Part shown: positions 44,751 through 53,902 of the stretch, piece after piece
Numbering within the stretch: position 1 is the first letter of the stretch
Layout of the letters: every line of letters begins with the position of its first letter
NCBI GenBank assembly: GCA_021372895.1
Contig: JAJFTP010000095.1
Coordinates: 1 to 64,000 of the forward strand
Source of the DNA: Synergistaceae bacterium
GTDB lineage: Bacteria; Synergistota; Synergistia; Synergistales; Synergistaceae
Direction of reading: 5' to 3'
Length of the DNA stretch: 64,000 nucleotides
Made by a program: the position numbers and the translations under genes
The notes under the pieces: generated by a model
What the model was told of the DNA's origin: nothing
What the model saw: only the letters and a program-made list of their open reading frames with translations
The model's database searches: none

Positions 44751-46253
44751 GTGAAGTTCAACAGATTAATAGCCTTACTTCAGAACAGTTCGCTGGACAT
44801 CAGGGTATATACCCCGGAGGGAATGTGTGCCTTTGATCCTGAGATAACAAAGGTTGTTTCCGATAGCAGAAAGATTGTAAATGATTCACTTTTTGCGTGT
44901 GTGGAGGGAGAACACATAGATGGGCATCATTACGCTGCAAAAGCCGTAGAGGATGGGGCATCTGCGCTTCTATGCCAGCGTCAGCTTGACATTCCTGTGC
45001 CCCAGATAATCTGCGCCGACGTGCGGCGCAGCATGGGGGTCGTAGCGTCCATTTTATATGGGGCCCCGCTTTCGAAGCTGACTATGATCGCGATAACCGG
45101 CACCAACGGGAAAACGACCTCAACCTTTATGACAAAATCAATACTTGAAAATGCAGGAATAAAAACAGGGTTGCTTGGCACCGTATACTACGACGACGGA
45201 GATGTCCTTGAGGATGCGGAGCATACAACGCCTGAGGGTTCAGATCTCCAGTACTGGCTTTACAGGATGGTCAACAATGGCTGCGATGCCTGCGTTATGG
45301 AGACCTCCTCGCATGCGATCGTACAGGGGCGCATTGAAGGGGCTTTATATGACAGGGCGGGTTTCACTAATCTGAGTGTCGACCATCTTGATTATCACGG
45401 AGATATGGAGTCCTATTTTCTTGCCAAAAAAACCCTGTTCGACTGTTATATGCGCAATAACTGGCGTGCCGCAGTGAATATAGACGACGCGTATGGAGCG
45501 AGGCTTTTCAAAGAGCTTGGCAACCGTGCTGTTGGGTTCAGCATAAAAGACAGCAGTGCACATTTTTTTGCAGCAGTAACAGGTACATCAATAGAAGGTA
45601 TGGATGTAAAAATCAAGATACCTGATTCTGATGCCATGGAATTTATCAGGCTGCCGCTTCTTGGTGAGTACAATATCCTGAACGCGCTTCAGGCTCTTTC
45701 CCTTGCGTGGACCCTCGGTGTAAGCAAAGAGACGGCGCTTGATGGGTTGCTTAAAATGGGGCAGATACCAGGTAGATTGGAGCGTTACCTTATAAATGGA
45801 TCAGGCTCATGTGTGATAGATTTCGCACACAGCCCTGACGGGCTCGAGAAAGTCCTGACAGCCCTGCGTCCCGTATGCAGGGGGAAACTGTATGTCGTAT
45901 TTGGTGCGGGCGGCGACAGGGATAAAACGAAACGTCCGCTGATGGGAGAGATAGCGACAAGGCTTGCCGACAGCGTAATAATAACTTCTGACAATCCTAG
46001 AAGCGAAGATCCTGATATTATTGCGTCTGAGATAGAATCTGGCGCGAAAAGACATTCGACGGAATATAAGGTCATAGTGGACCGCAGGACTGCAATATAT
46101 GAAGGTCTGAACAGCCTGAAGCCGGATGATGTACTGCTCATTGCAGGGAAAGGACCGGAACGCTATCAGATATTAAAAGACGGTCCTATACCGTTTCTTG
46201 ATAAAAATATAATGCTGGACTGGTGCCGCCTTAATAATAAACAGGTCATCTAA
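44751..46253 (+). CDS. murE: UDP-MurNAc-tripeptide synthetase MurE (first copy)
   Basis: A 500-residue Mur ligase that adds the third stem-peptide residue to UDP-MurNAc-L-Ala-D-Glu. The uridine-contact motif SDSRK is at 38-42, the P-loop TGTNGKTT at 116-123, the probable carbamoylated Lys at 226 (ESYFLAKK), the conserved GGDRD at 387-391 and the DNPR specificity motif at 414-417. DNPR marks meso-diaminopimelate (or a related diamino acid) as substrate rather than L-lysine. The start is GTG 44751 after GGAGGTG. All key residues are canonical, so this is the likely working enzyme; a second copy follows. Confidence 0.93.
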   Translation: MKFNRLIALLQNSSLDIRVYTPEGMCAFDPEITKVVSDSRKIVNDSLFACVEGEHIDGHHYAAKAVEDGASALLCQRQLDIPVPQIICADVRRSMGVVASILYGAPLSKLTMIAITGTNGKTTSTFMTKSILENAGIKTGLLGTVYYDDGDVLEDAEHTTPEGSDLQYWLYRMVNNGCDACVMETSSHAIVQGRIEGALYDRAGFTNLSVDHLDYHGDMESYFLAKKTLFDCYMRNNWRAAVNIDDAYGARLFKELGNRAVGFSIKDSSAHFFAAVTGTSIEGMDVKIKIPDSDAMEFIRLPLLGEYNILNALQALSLAWTLGVSKETALDGLLKMGQIPGRLERYLINGSGSCVIDFAHSPDGLEKVLTALRPVCRGKLYVVFGAGGDRDKTKRPLMGEIATRLADSVIITSDNPRSEDPDIIASEIESGAKRHSTEYKVIVDRRTAIYEGLNSLKPDDVLLIAGKGPERYQILKDGPIPFLDKNIMLDWCRLNNKQVI

Positions 46254-46388
46254 TGGTTGTCACCAGGCCATAAAAGGCCGAAAGTGCGGGGAAGAAAACC
46301 ATTTATATATACAGCAGGTTTTATGTGTAATGTTGTTTAATTTTGAAGCTAAAAACAAGGCCGATGTATCGCCAGAGGGGTGTTTCGC
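46254..46388. other. 135-base spacer between the two murE genes
   Basis: The only sizeable gap inside the first half of the dcw cluster. It has a small GGCC-ATAAAA-GGCC hairpin (46266-46279), one isolated AAAGTG hexamer (46281-46286) and an AT-rich stretch that could hold a weak promoter. No reading frame with a ribosome site is seen. Confidence 0.4.
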
Positions 46389-47897
46389 ATGAAGTTGAAC
46401 AAGTTGCTGGCTCTACTGGAAAAAAACGCTCTGGATGTGAAGATTTACACAACGGTCTCTGATATCGAATTAGAGAAAATTGAGATTGTAAAATTAGTTT
46501 CCGACAGCAAGATGTCGGAGCCGGGTACGTTATTTGCATGCGTAACAGGAGAACACAGCGATGGCCACGATTACGCGGCAGGTGCCGTTGTCTCCGGCGC
46601 ATCGGCACTTCTTTGCGAACGTCCTCTCGGTATAGATGTGCCACAGATAATTTGTCGCGATGTACGCCGTAACATGGGGAAGGTCGCGTCCCTGCTATAT
46701 GAGAGCCCCCTTTCGAAACTTATTATGATTGCAGTCACCGGCACTAACGGGAAGACGACGTCTGTCTTTATGACCAGATCCATACTCGAGAATGCAGGCA
46801 TAAAGACAGGAATGCTTGGCACTGTATGTTGCAATGACGGTAATTTATCCGAAGATGCCGAGCACACGACCCCGGAAGGCTCGGACCTGCAGCACTGGCT
46901 TTACAGGATGGTTCGCAATGACTGCAGGGCTTGTGTTATGGAGGCATCCTCCCATTCGATAGTGCAAGGGCGACTGGAGGGGGTGCTTTACGACATGGCA
47001 GGCTTTACTAACTTGACAGTGGATCATCTTAATTATCACGGTGACATGGAATCCTATTTTAAGGCGAAGAAGACACTGCTTGACAGCTATATGCGTGGCA
47101 ACTGGCGCGTTACTGTAAATATTGACGACATATACGGGGCCAGGCTCTTTAAAGAGCTTGGCAGCAGAGCTGTCGGCTATAGCATGAAGAACAGGGATGC
47201 CATGTTTTTTGCGGCTGTAAAAGGGGCTTCTACGGAAGGAATGGATGTGGAAATCAAAACGCCGTATTCTGGTATCGCCGAAACATTCAGATTGCCGCTT
47301 CTGGGCGAGCATAACGTGATGAATGCGCTGCAGGCCATCTCCCTTGCCTGGACCCTTGGCATCGGCGAAGAGGAGGCTCTTAATGGCTTAGTTAAGATAA
47401 AGCGGGTGCCAGGGAGACTTGAACACTATATGATAAATGGAGTGGGGACATGCGTGATAGATTTCGCGCACAACCCGGATGGGCTTGAAAAAATTCTTAC
47501 CGCACTGCGTTCTGTTTGCAGGGGAAAACTTTATGTCGCTTTTGGGGCAAGCGGTGAGAGCGACAAGTCAAAACGTCCTTTAATGGGTGAAGTAGCGGCG
47601 AGACTTGCCGATGGAGTAATAATAACCTCTGACAACCCGAGAAGCGAAGACCCATTTGTTATCGCATCCGAGGTAGAGGCAGGAGCCAAGAAACATTCAA
47701 CTGACTATAAAGTGATATTGGACCGTGAATCTGCTATATATGAAGGGTTGAACTGTATCACGCCTGACGATATTTTACTTCTTGCGGGCAAGGGGCCTGA
47801 ATGCTATCAGATATTAAAAGATGGTCCCATTACGTTCCAGGATAAGAATATAATGCTTGAGTGGTGCCGTTTGAACAGCAGGGAGGTGATGCAATGA
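46389..47897 (+). CDS. second, diverged MurE-like ligase
   Basis: A 502-residue paralogue of the preceding MurE, alike along the whole length. The P-loop TGTNGKTT, the Lys in ESYFKAKK and the DNPR motif are kept. Two conserved sites differ: the uridine-contact SDSR is SDSK, and the GGDRD motif of the first copy reads SGESD (388-392). It may be a second ligase with altered amino-acid preference, a conditionally used enzyme or a partner subunit. The start ATG 46389 lies eight bases after AGAGGGG; a GTG nine bases earlier is possible. It arose by tandem duplication and overlaps murF by four bases, so it is translated with the cluster. Confidence 0.85.
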   Translation: MKLNKLLALLEKNALDVKIYTTVSDIELEKIEIVKLVSDSKMSEPGTLFACVTGEHSDGHDYAAGAVVSGASALLCERPLGIDVPQIICRDVRRNMGKVASLLYESPLSKLIMIAVTGTNGKTTSVFMTRSILENAGIKTGMLGTVCCNDGNLSEDAEHTTPEGSDLQHWLYRMVRNDCRACVMEASSHSIVQGRLEGVLYDMAGFTNLTVDHLNYHGDMESYFKAKKTLLDSYMRGNWRVTVNIDDIYGARLFKELGSRAVGYSMKNRDAMFFAAVKGASTEGMDVEIKTPYSGIAETFRLPLLGEHNVMNALQAISLAWTLGIGEEEALNGLVKIKRVPGRLEHYMINGVGTCVIDFAHNPDGLEKILTALRSVCRGKLYVAFGASGESDKSKRPLMGEVAARLADGVIITSDNPRSEDPFVIASEVEAGAKKHSTDYKVILDRESAIYEGLNCITPDDILLLAGKGPECYQILKDGPITFQDKNIMLEWCRLNSREVMQ

Positions 47898-49303
47898 AGC
47901 ATGCGGTAATGGCATCTGAGGCTGCCGGATGGTGCGGGAGCAGTCTCTATGGCCCTGATACACAGATATGCCGCGTATGGAAGAGCGACAGCAGGGATAT
48001 CGCTCCGGGGGACGCTTTCGTTGCTTTGAAAGGTGCCAATGTTGACGGGCATATGTTTGTCCGTCAGGCCATAGACAGAGGAGCAAGACTTCTCCTTGTG
48101 AACCTCTCTGAGATGGAGAGGCTGAGCCATGAGTGTCCCGGTTTCAGTGGGGTATCTGTTGTTGCGGTTCCCGACACATCTTCTGCTCTTGTAAGGATAG
48201 CACAGATGTATCTTGAGGTGCAGGATCCAAAAGTCATAGGCATCACCGGCAGTGTGGGAAAGACTACAACCAGAGAGCTGGTAGTATCTGTGCTGAAACG
48301 CAGGTATAAGGTCCACAGCGCAATAAGAAGCTTCAATACTGTCATAGGGTGCAGCCTGACAATACTGGCAATGTCTGAGGATACTGATATTCTGGTACTT
48401 GAACTTGGCACTAACCATTTCGGGGAGATAAGTGAGATGGTTTCGTTGTTCCCGCCTGATTTTGTAATAATCACAGAGGTCGCACCCGCACATCTTGAAG
48501 GTTTTGGGAATTTAGAGGGAGTATTGCGGGCAAAGCTTGAGATATGCAGTTCCGCAAAACTGACAGGTATTATTTATAATGCTGATAATTTCATCTTGAA
48601 TGAATATATGTCTTATAATTTTAATAATATTTTAAAAATCACTGTTGGAAAAAGGAAAAATGCGGATATTAGAATTATAGGTGTCAATGTATCACTGGGG
48701 AGTAGCGGAGGAAGGACTGTCGCTGATTTTTCAAGCAAGGACGGATTTTTCACTGCAGAAGCGCCTCTTTTCGGCATGCATCATGCTTATAATATGGGTT
48801 ACGCTTATGCGGCAGGGAAATATTTCGGTATCTCGGAGGAAGATATAAGAGCATCGCTTGCCGGATCAAAGCCTATCGCCGGCAGAGGCATATGTAAAAA
48901 GCTGAAAAATAATTCATGGGTCATCGATGAATCGTATAATGCCAATCCAAGTTCCATGGGCGCCGCGATAGATAATGCGCTTGGTATTGCGGGAGCGCAG
49001 AAATACAAAATGTACGCAGTGCTGGGCGGAATGAAGGAACTGGGGGAGGACTCAGCATTCTGGCATCAGAAGATGCTCGACAAACTTATCGGGTTTGAAA
49101 AAGTGTTTCTCCTCGGGGATGAATGGTATGCGGGATCGCTTCTGCTGCCTGCAAATACCGAACGATCCAGAACGTTTGAGGAGATAATGGAAAAGGTCGC
49201 GGCATGCAGAATTTCAGATGGCGTGATTCTTATAAAGGGCTCAAATTCTTATGGGCTCAAGAGGTTGGTTGCCCTGCTCACGGAGGGACCCGATGTTTAT
49301 TGA
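47894..49303 (+). CDS. murF: UDP-MurNAc-pentapeptide synthetase MurF
   Basis: A 469-residue Mur ligase that adds D-Ala-D-Ala to the UDP-MurNAc-tripeptide. The N-terminal SDSRDIAPGDAFVALKG matches the MurE/F uridine site; the P-loop is GITGSVGKTTTRE, with GS in place of GT as in MurF; EVAPAHLEGFG and ESYNANPSSMGAAI are MurF signatures. The start ATG 47894 follows GGGAGGTGATG and overlaps the end of the second murE. Its 3' end overlaps mraY by 11 bases. Confidence 0.95.
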   Translation: MKHAVMASEAAGWCGSSLYGPDTQICRVWKSDSRDIAPGDAFVALKGANVDGHMFVRQAIDRGARLLLVNLSEMERLSHECPGFSGVSVVAVPDTSSALVRIAQMYLEVQDPKVIGITGSVGKTTTRELVVSVLKRRYKVHSAIRSFNTVIGCSLTILAMSEDTDILVLELGTNHFGEISEMVSLFPPDFVIITEVAPAHLEGFGNLEGVLRAKLEICSSAKLTGIIYNADNFILNEYMSYNFNNILKITVGKRKNADIRIIGVNVSLGSSGGRTVADFSSKDGFFTAEAPLFGMHHAYNMGYAYAAGKYFGISEEDIRASLAGSKPIAGRGICKKLKNNSWVIDESYNANPSSMGAAIDNALGIAGAQKYKMYAVLGGMKELGEDSAFWHQKMLDKLIGFEKVFLLGDEWYAGSLLLPANTERSRTFEEIMEKVAACRISDGVILIKGSNSYGLKRLVALLTEGPDVY

Positions 49304-50258
49304 ATTTGTTTTGATCTTTCTCATGTCTATGCTGACCGAGATATTTCTTCAGAGTATCTGGATGGCAAAGATGCACGGTTTAAAGATAGAACAGGTGACC
49401 AAACTTTATGGTCCGAGCTGGCATGAGAAAACAAAGATGGGCACACCTACTATGGGCGGCATAGTCTTTATCCCGGTATTGGTGCTGTCTCTCTGTGCCG
49501 CAGGCTATATTGATAAAAGTATATCTTTTGAAGCTGCCGTGAGGATCGTCACGTATCCTGTTCTTGCTGCTGCGGTAGGATTTCTTGACGATTGGCTCAA
49601 ATACAGCAGGCATTCAAGTGATGGCTTGAAGAGCATGGAAAAACTCCTGCTGCAGGCCGCTGTCACAATACCATGGGCTGTCTGGGCAGTTCCAGGATCT
49701 CTTGAACTGTTGCCGGGGTTTGTAATTAACCGTATAGCTGCTGTAGTTCTTGTTGCTTTTGCCGGTATCGGTCTTCAGAACGCTGTAAATGTAACAGATG
49801 GCCTGGACGGTCTTGCTGCAGGCTGCTCTTTCATATCCTTTGCAGGGGCCCTTGTTTTCCTTGGAGGAGAGCCTGCCGTAACTATGACAATAGCATCAGC
49901 CTGCGGTATCTGTCTGGGGTTTCTATGGCATAACGCAAATCCTGCAAGTGTCTTCATGGGCGATGTGGGCGCGCATTTTTTTGCAGGGCTTTTGCTTTCA
50001 CTCTGTGTGTATTCAGGATTTCTGCTTCTTATAATTCCTCTCGGCTTTATATTCGGGGTCGAAATAATTTCTGTTGCTATACAGATAATAGCTATCCGCA
50101 AATTTAAGAAAAAAATTTTTTTAATGAGTCCGGTGCATCATCATTTTGAGATGCTTGGATGGAAAGAGACACAAATTGTGACACGTTTCTGGATAGTACA
50201 TATTGCAGGCATGTGTCTCTGCATGGTCCTCCTTTTTTTATTGGTGTTTTGGGTATAA
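49293..50258 (+). CDS. mraY: phospho-MurNAc-pentapeptide translocase MraY
   Basis: A 321-residue membrane enzyme that transfers phospho-MurNAc-pentapeptide to undecaprenyl phosphate, forming lipid I. About ten membrane helices; the catalytic/Mg2+ motifs are KMGTPTMGG, FLDDWLK, NVTDGLDGLA and FMGDVGAHF, with the loop PVHHHFE near the C-terminus. I start it at ATG 49293, behind CGGAGGGA and inside the murF end; a longer frame from 49251 has no site. Confidence 0.96.
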   Translation: MFIEFVLIFLMSMLTEIFLQSIWMAKMHGLKIEQVTKLYGPSWHEKTKMGTPTMGGIVFIPVLVLSLCAAGYIDKSISFEAAVRIVTYPVLAAAVGFLDDWLKYSRHSSDGLKSMEKLLLQAAVTIPWAVWAVPGSLELLPGFVINRIAAVVLVAFAGIGLQNAVNVTDGLDGLAAGCSFISFAGALVFLGGEPAVTMTIASACGICLGFLWHNANPASVFMGDVGAHFFAGLLLSLCVYSGFLLLIIPLGFIFGVEIISVAIQIIAIRKFKKKIFLMSPVHHHFEMLGWKETQIVTRFWIVHIAGMCLCMVLLFLLVFWV

Positions 50259-50304
50259 AATATCTGTTTGCATTTGACGGATCGTTATTTGGGGGCTTAA
50301 CCGC

Positions 50305-51675
50305 ATGATGGTTGGAAATGAGCTTGATAATAAAAAAATATCGGTAATAGGCGCCGGAGTGAGCGGCAAAGCACTCGCAGAACTTGCCCAAAAACTTGGT
50401 GCCTCTGTTTTTGTGTCTGATTCCAAGGAACTCCCAGCGGAGACAGAAAATGATTTTAAAGCGGCCGGCATAATATGGGAGGCTTGCGGCAACACAGAAA
50501 AGCTCCTTGATGCGGACGAAATAGTTATAAGTTCCGGAATATCGCCTGAGATCCCAATACTTAAAGAGGCTGTCCTGCGGGGGATCCCGCTTGTAGGTGA
50601 GCTTGATTTTGTTCACCCTTATCTTTCAGGAATGATAATCGCCGTCACAGGAAGCAACGGGAAGACAACTACCACCTCTATGATAGGTTATCTGCTGGGT
50701 AAGATGGGCTATAATGCTATCACAGCGGGAAATATCGGTAATCCTGTAGCTAAAGCGGCAGAGGGAGAATATGATTTCATTGTGCTTGAACTGAGCAGCT
50801 TTCAGCTTTATTGGGCGGAAAAATTCCGCTGTGATGTTGCTGTTGTGACAAACCTCGCTCCCGATCACATAAATTGGCATGGTTCATATGAGAAATATGT
50901 GGAAGCAAAGGCAAAAATTATAAAGAGTCTTTATGAAGGAGGATCTGCTATTTTCCAGAAAAGGGATGCAGATGTCCTCAATGTGGGGCCTGTCCTGTCA
51001 TTTCCACTGAGCTGGGAGATGCCAATAGAACACAGGCCGGGAATATATATGGATAGCAATACCCGCAGCGCATTTTTAAGCGGAGGCGGTCATGCGCTTA
51101 TGCGCAGATTGTTTGATTTTTCTGATGTAAAGTTGCTTGGTATCCATAACCTTGAAAATACGGCTATGGCCACTGCAGTGCTGTCTTTGTTCAATATAGG
51201 GAACGTATCGGCAGAAATACTTTCCGCATATGAACCGCCAAGGCACAGGTGCGCATTTGTAGGCGAGGTAAGGGGCGTCACATTCGTAGATGATTCCAAA
51301 GGTACCAATGTTGCGGCAACTGTAACCGCAATGAACTCTCTGCCCGGCAATAAAATAATTATCCTTGGCGGTCAGGGCAAGGGCGAAGATTATTCGCCGC
51401 TTGCGGAAGCGGTGACAAAGTACGCTGGATTTGCCGTGCTGCTGGGAGAGGAGAAAGAAAAGATCGCCTCTGCGCTTGAAAGCGTAGGATACATATCATA
51501 TACGACCGTTTCAACTATGGAGGAAGCAGTTGAATCTGCATACCTAAATGCATCCGACGGGGATATGGTCCTTCTTTCTCCGGCGTGTACCAGCTGGGAT
51601 ATGTATCCGAACTACGGTGACCGCGGCGATCATTTCTGTAGAATTGTGAAAACAATAATTGAAAGAGAAACCTAA
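50305..51675 (+). CDS. murD: UDP-MurNAc-L-alanine:D-glutamate ligase MurD
   Basis: A 456-residue Mur ligase that adds D-Glu to UDP-MurNAc-L-Ala. The N-terminal Rossmann-like domain starts ISVIGAGVSGKALAEL; the P-loop is TGSNGKTTTTSM; NLAPDHINWHG, HRCAFVGE and DSKGTNVAAT are family motifs, as is LLSPACTSWDMYPNY at the end. The start is ATG 50305 (or 50308), after GGGGG. A 46-base gap separates it from mraY. Confidence 0.95.
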   Translation: MMVGNELDNKKISVIGAGVSGKALAELAQKLGASVFVSDSKELPAETENDFKAAGIIWEACGNTEKLLDADEIVISSGISPEIPILKEAVLRGIPLVGELDFVHPYLSGMIIAVTGSNGKTTTTSMIGYLLGKMGYNAITAGNIGNPVAKAAEGEYDFIVLELSSFQLYWAEKFRCDVAVVTNLAPDHINWHGSYEKYVEAKAKIIKSLYEGGSAIFQKRDADVLNVGPVLSFPLSWEMPIEHRPGIYMDSNTRSAFLSGGGHALMRRLFDFSDVKLLGIHNLENTAMATAVLSLFNIGNVSAEILSAYEPPRHRCAFVGEVRGVTFVDDSKGTNVAATVTAMNSLPGNKIIILGGQGKGEDYSPLAEAVTKYAGFAVLLGEEKEKIASALESVGYISYTTVSTMEEAVESAYLNASDGDMVLLSPACTSWDMYPNYGDRGDHFCRIVKTIIERET

Positions 51676-51679
51676 TACA

Positions 51680-52810
51680 ATGCAAAAAACGGAGGAACCA
51701 CGGATCGGGGCTAAATTGTTCCGCATAAATCCGCTGCTTTGGGTTATTCCGCTCATATTGAGCGGAATAGGCATTCTCATGATCACATCCACTACCAGCC
51801 CAAATTCTTTCATCTATACAGGCACTCCATTCCAGATGGGCATAAAACAGATGCAGTGGCTTCTGATTGCAATATGCGGAATGTTGGTGATGTATACCAT
51901 ACCGCTTCGGATCTGGGAAAAACTGAGCGGCCCAATACTGATTATGACGTGGATAATTACATGGCTCCCTCTTGTTCCGGGTATCGGTGTGGAGGTTGGC
52001 GGTGCAAGAAGGTGGATACACATCCCGAGCGTCTCTGTTTCAATACAGCCCGGGGAGCTTTTATGCCTGGCTATGGCGTTTCATCTTGCAAAAATTTTAT
52101 CCCGGGGAGAAAAGGATCCGGCAAACACGTTCATATCGACCATTGTTCTGGTTGTTTCCGCATCGATCCCGCTGTTGATCCAACCGGACCTGGGTACTAC
52201 TATACTGATATTTCTTGTGTCAATGGGTATGTATGTGGAGAGGATAGGCTGGAAGTGGCCTATAATGGCAGGAGGTCTTCTCGGAGGGATCGTTTTTCCT
52301 GTGCTTATTTTTTTTGAACCTTATCGTATGCGCAGGGTAACCGCATTTCTTGATCCGTGGACAGACCCTCTTGATAAGGGGTTTCAGGCCATACAGGGGC
52401 TGATAGCATTTTCTAACGGAGGTTTCTGGGGTGCAGGCCTTGGTCATGGATTTCAGAAGCTTAATTATCTGCCTGCCGCGTATACAGATTTTATCTATGC
52501 CGCAATAGGGGAGGAACTTGGTCTTGTCGGCACACTGGGAGTCTTGGCTCTGTTTGCGTTCTGGATCTCACAGGCTCGTAGTATCTATTACAGGACCTCA
52601 GATGGATTCAAATCATCTCTGACATGGGGGATAACGCTTACCGTGGTTATCCCGCTTGTTATAAACGTTGCAGGAGTTACGAAGCTCATGCCCCTGACCG
52701 GTATGCCTCTGCCGTTTATAAGCTATGGCGGTACATCGCTGCTGACTATGTGGTCAAGGTTGGGTATACTTTTAAGGCTTGAAAAAGAAAGTTATCTGGG
52801 GGAAATATAA
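51680..52810 (+). CDS. ftsW: septal peptidoglycan polymerase FtsW
   Basis: A 376-residue SEDS-family glycosyltransferase that polymerises lipid II at the septum with FtsI. It has about ten membrane helices. Conserved SEDS segments include GVEVGGARRWI, LIQPDLGTTILI (with the essential Asp), FIYAAIGEELGLVG and PLTGMPLPFISYGGTS. I start it at ATG 51680, five bases after the murD stop; TTG 51659 would overlap murD. Position between murD and murG identifies it as FtsW rather than RodA. Confidence 0.92.
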   Translation: MQKTEEPRIGAKLFRINPLLWVIPLILSGIGILMITSTTSPNSFIYTGTPFQMGIKQMQWLLIAICGMLVMYTIPLRIWEKLSGPILIMTWIITWLPLVPGIGVEVGGARRWIHIPSVSVSIQPGELLCLAMAFHLAKILSRGEKDPANTFISTIVLVVSASIPLLIQPDLGTTILIFLVSMGMYVERIGWKWPIMAGGLLGGIVFPVLIFFEPYRMRRVTAFLDPWTDPLDKGFQAIQGLIAFSNGGFWGAGLGHGFQKLNYLPAAYTDFIYAAIGEELGLVGTLGVLALFAFWISQARSIYYRTSDGFKSSLTWGITLTVVIPLVINVAGVTKLMPLTGMPLPFISYGGTSLLTMWSRLGILLRLEKESYLGEI

Positions 52811-52814
52811 GAAG

Positions 52815-53888
52815 ATGGTTAAGAAACTTCTTCTTGCGGCAGGCGGCACAGGGGGGCATATATGGCCGGCAATTTCATTCGGACAGTGGCTTGGCAAACA
52901 CAAGCCGGATGTCCATGTTGATTACGTCTGCGGGATGCGCCCACTGGAACTCGAGATATACAAATCTGCCAATATTATCCCAAACAGGCTGCCTGTGGAC
53001 GGCTCCCCTTTCTCTGGAAGCGGGTTGCTGAAAAGAACCAAACGTGCAGGTTCTCTGTTTCCGGCTCTGTACAACGCAAGCAAAATAATAAAAAATTCTT
53101 CGCCGGACTGCTGTATGTTATTTGGCGGGTATGTTTCACTCCCGTTGCTGTTCGTCTGCCGTATGCTGAAAATACCGGTTGTCATGCACGAACAGAATGC
53201 ATATGCCGGGAAGGTTACCCGGATCGCGTCAAAACTGAATGTCGATATATTTACCGGTTGGAGCGAGTGTCCTCCTTTGCGCACCGGGGAATACACAAGA
53301 ATCGGTGTGCCTGTTAGAGAGTTTGAGAGACTTGATCAGGATACTGCCTGGCGCACGCTTATGCTTTCGGAAAAAATGCCGGATGGGCCGAAGGTTATGG
53401 TATTGACCGGATCCCTTGGAAGCCAGCCGGTAAAAAAGATGATTTGCGATGTCGCAGGTATGGAGATGTTCAAGGATTGGAGCTTCGTTATACCTGCCGT
53501 TGCGGAGAAAAATGAAATGGCGGCAGACAATGTCTATTTGCTGCCAAAGACATGGAATGCAGGGCTCCTATACAGCATCGCAGATATGGCTGTAATAAGG
53601 GCAGGGGGTTCAACTCTGACTGAAGTCGGTGTTATGGATATCCCGTCTGTTGTCATACCTTGGCGCGGTGCCGCTGACGATCACCAATACCACAATGCAG
53701 TTGCATTTATTGCCGAAAACAGAGCCATAATGTGGGATGGAAATGGCTCTGCTGAAGATTTTTCCAAGAAACTGCTGTCGCTGTATTCTATTTTTAAAGG
53801 ACAGCAGGAAAGTTCGACATTTAAACGGTATAATAACGCGGGGCGAATTTGCGAGGATTTATGGCTGGCACTTTCTTCCCATTTTTGA
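52815..53888 (+). CDS. murG: lipid II synthase MurG (GlcNAc transferase)
   Basis: A 357-residue GT28 glycosyltransferase that adds GlcNAc from UDP-GlcNAc to lipid I. The N-terminal AAGGTGGHIWPA is the glycine-rich lipid/diphosphate loop; VMHEQNAYAGKVTR is the second conserved loop; LTGSLGSQ and RAGGSTLTEV form the UDP-GlcNAc site. The start ATG 52815 lies four bases after ftsW. It acts on the inner face of the membrane. Confidence 0.95.
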   Translation: MVKKLLLAAGGTGGHIWPAISFGQWLGKHKPDVHVDYVCGMRPLELEIYKSANIIPNRLPVDGSPFSGSGLLKRTKRAGSLFPALYNASKIIKNSSPDCCMLFGGYVSLPLLFVCRMLKIPVVMHEQNAYAGKVTRIASKLNVDIFTGWSECPPLRTGEYTRIGVPVREFERLDQDTAWRTLMLSEKMPDGPKVMVLTGSLGSQPVKKMICDVAGMEMFKDWSFVIPAVAEKNEMAADNVYLLPKTWNAGLLYSIADMAVIRAGGSTLTEVGVMDIPSVVIPWRGAADDHQYHNAVAFIAENRAIMWDGNGSAEDFSKKLLSLYSIFKGQQESSTFKRYNNAGRICEDLWLALSSHF

Positions 53889-53902
53889 AAGGGGCGCTTG
53901 TT

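Noticed and set aside
46281-46286. AAAGTG hexamer before the second murE as another MraZ operator
   Set aside because: It is a single copy; MraZ needs several boxes in register.
44751-47897. Tandem murE as an assembly duplication
   Set aside because: The copies differ throughout, including at conserved motifs and in the spacer, so they are true paralogues.
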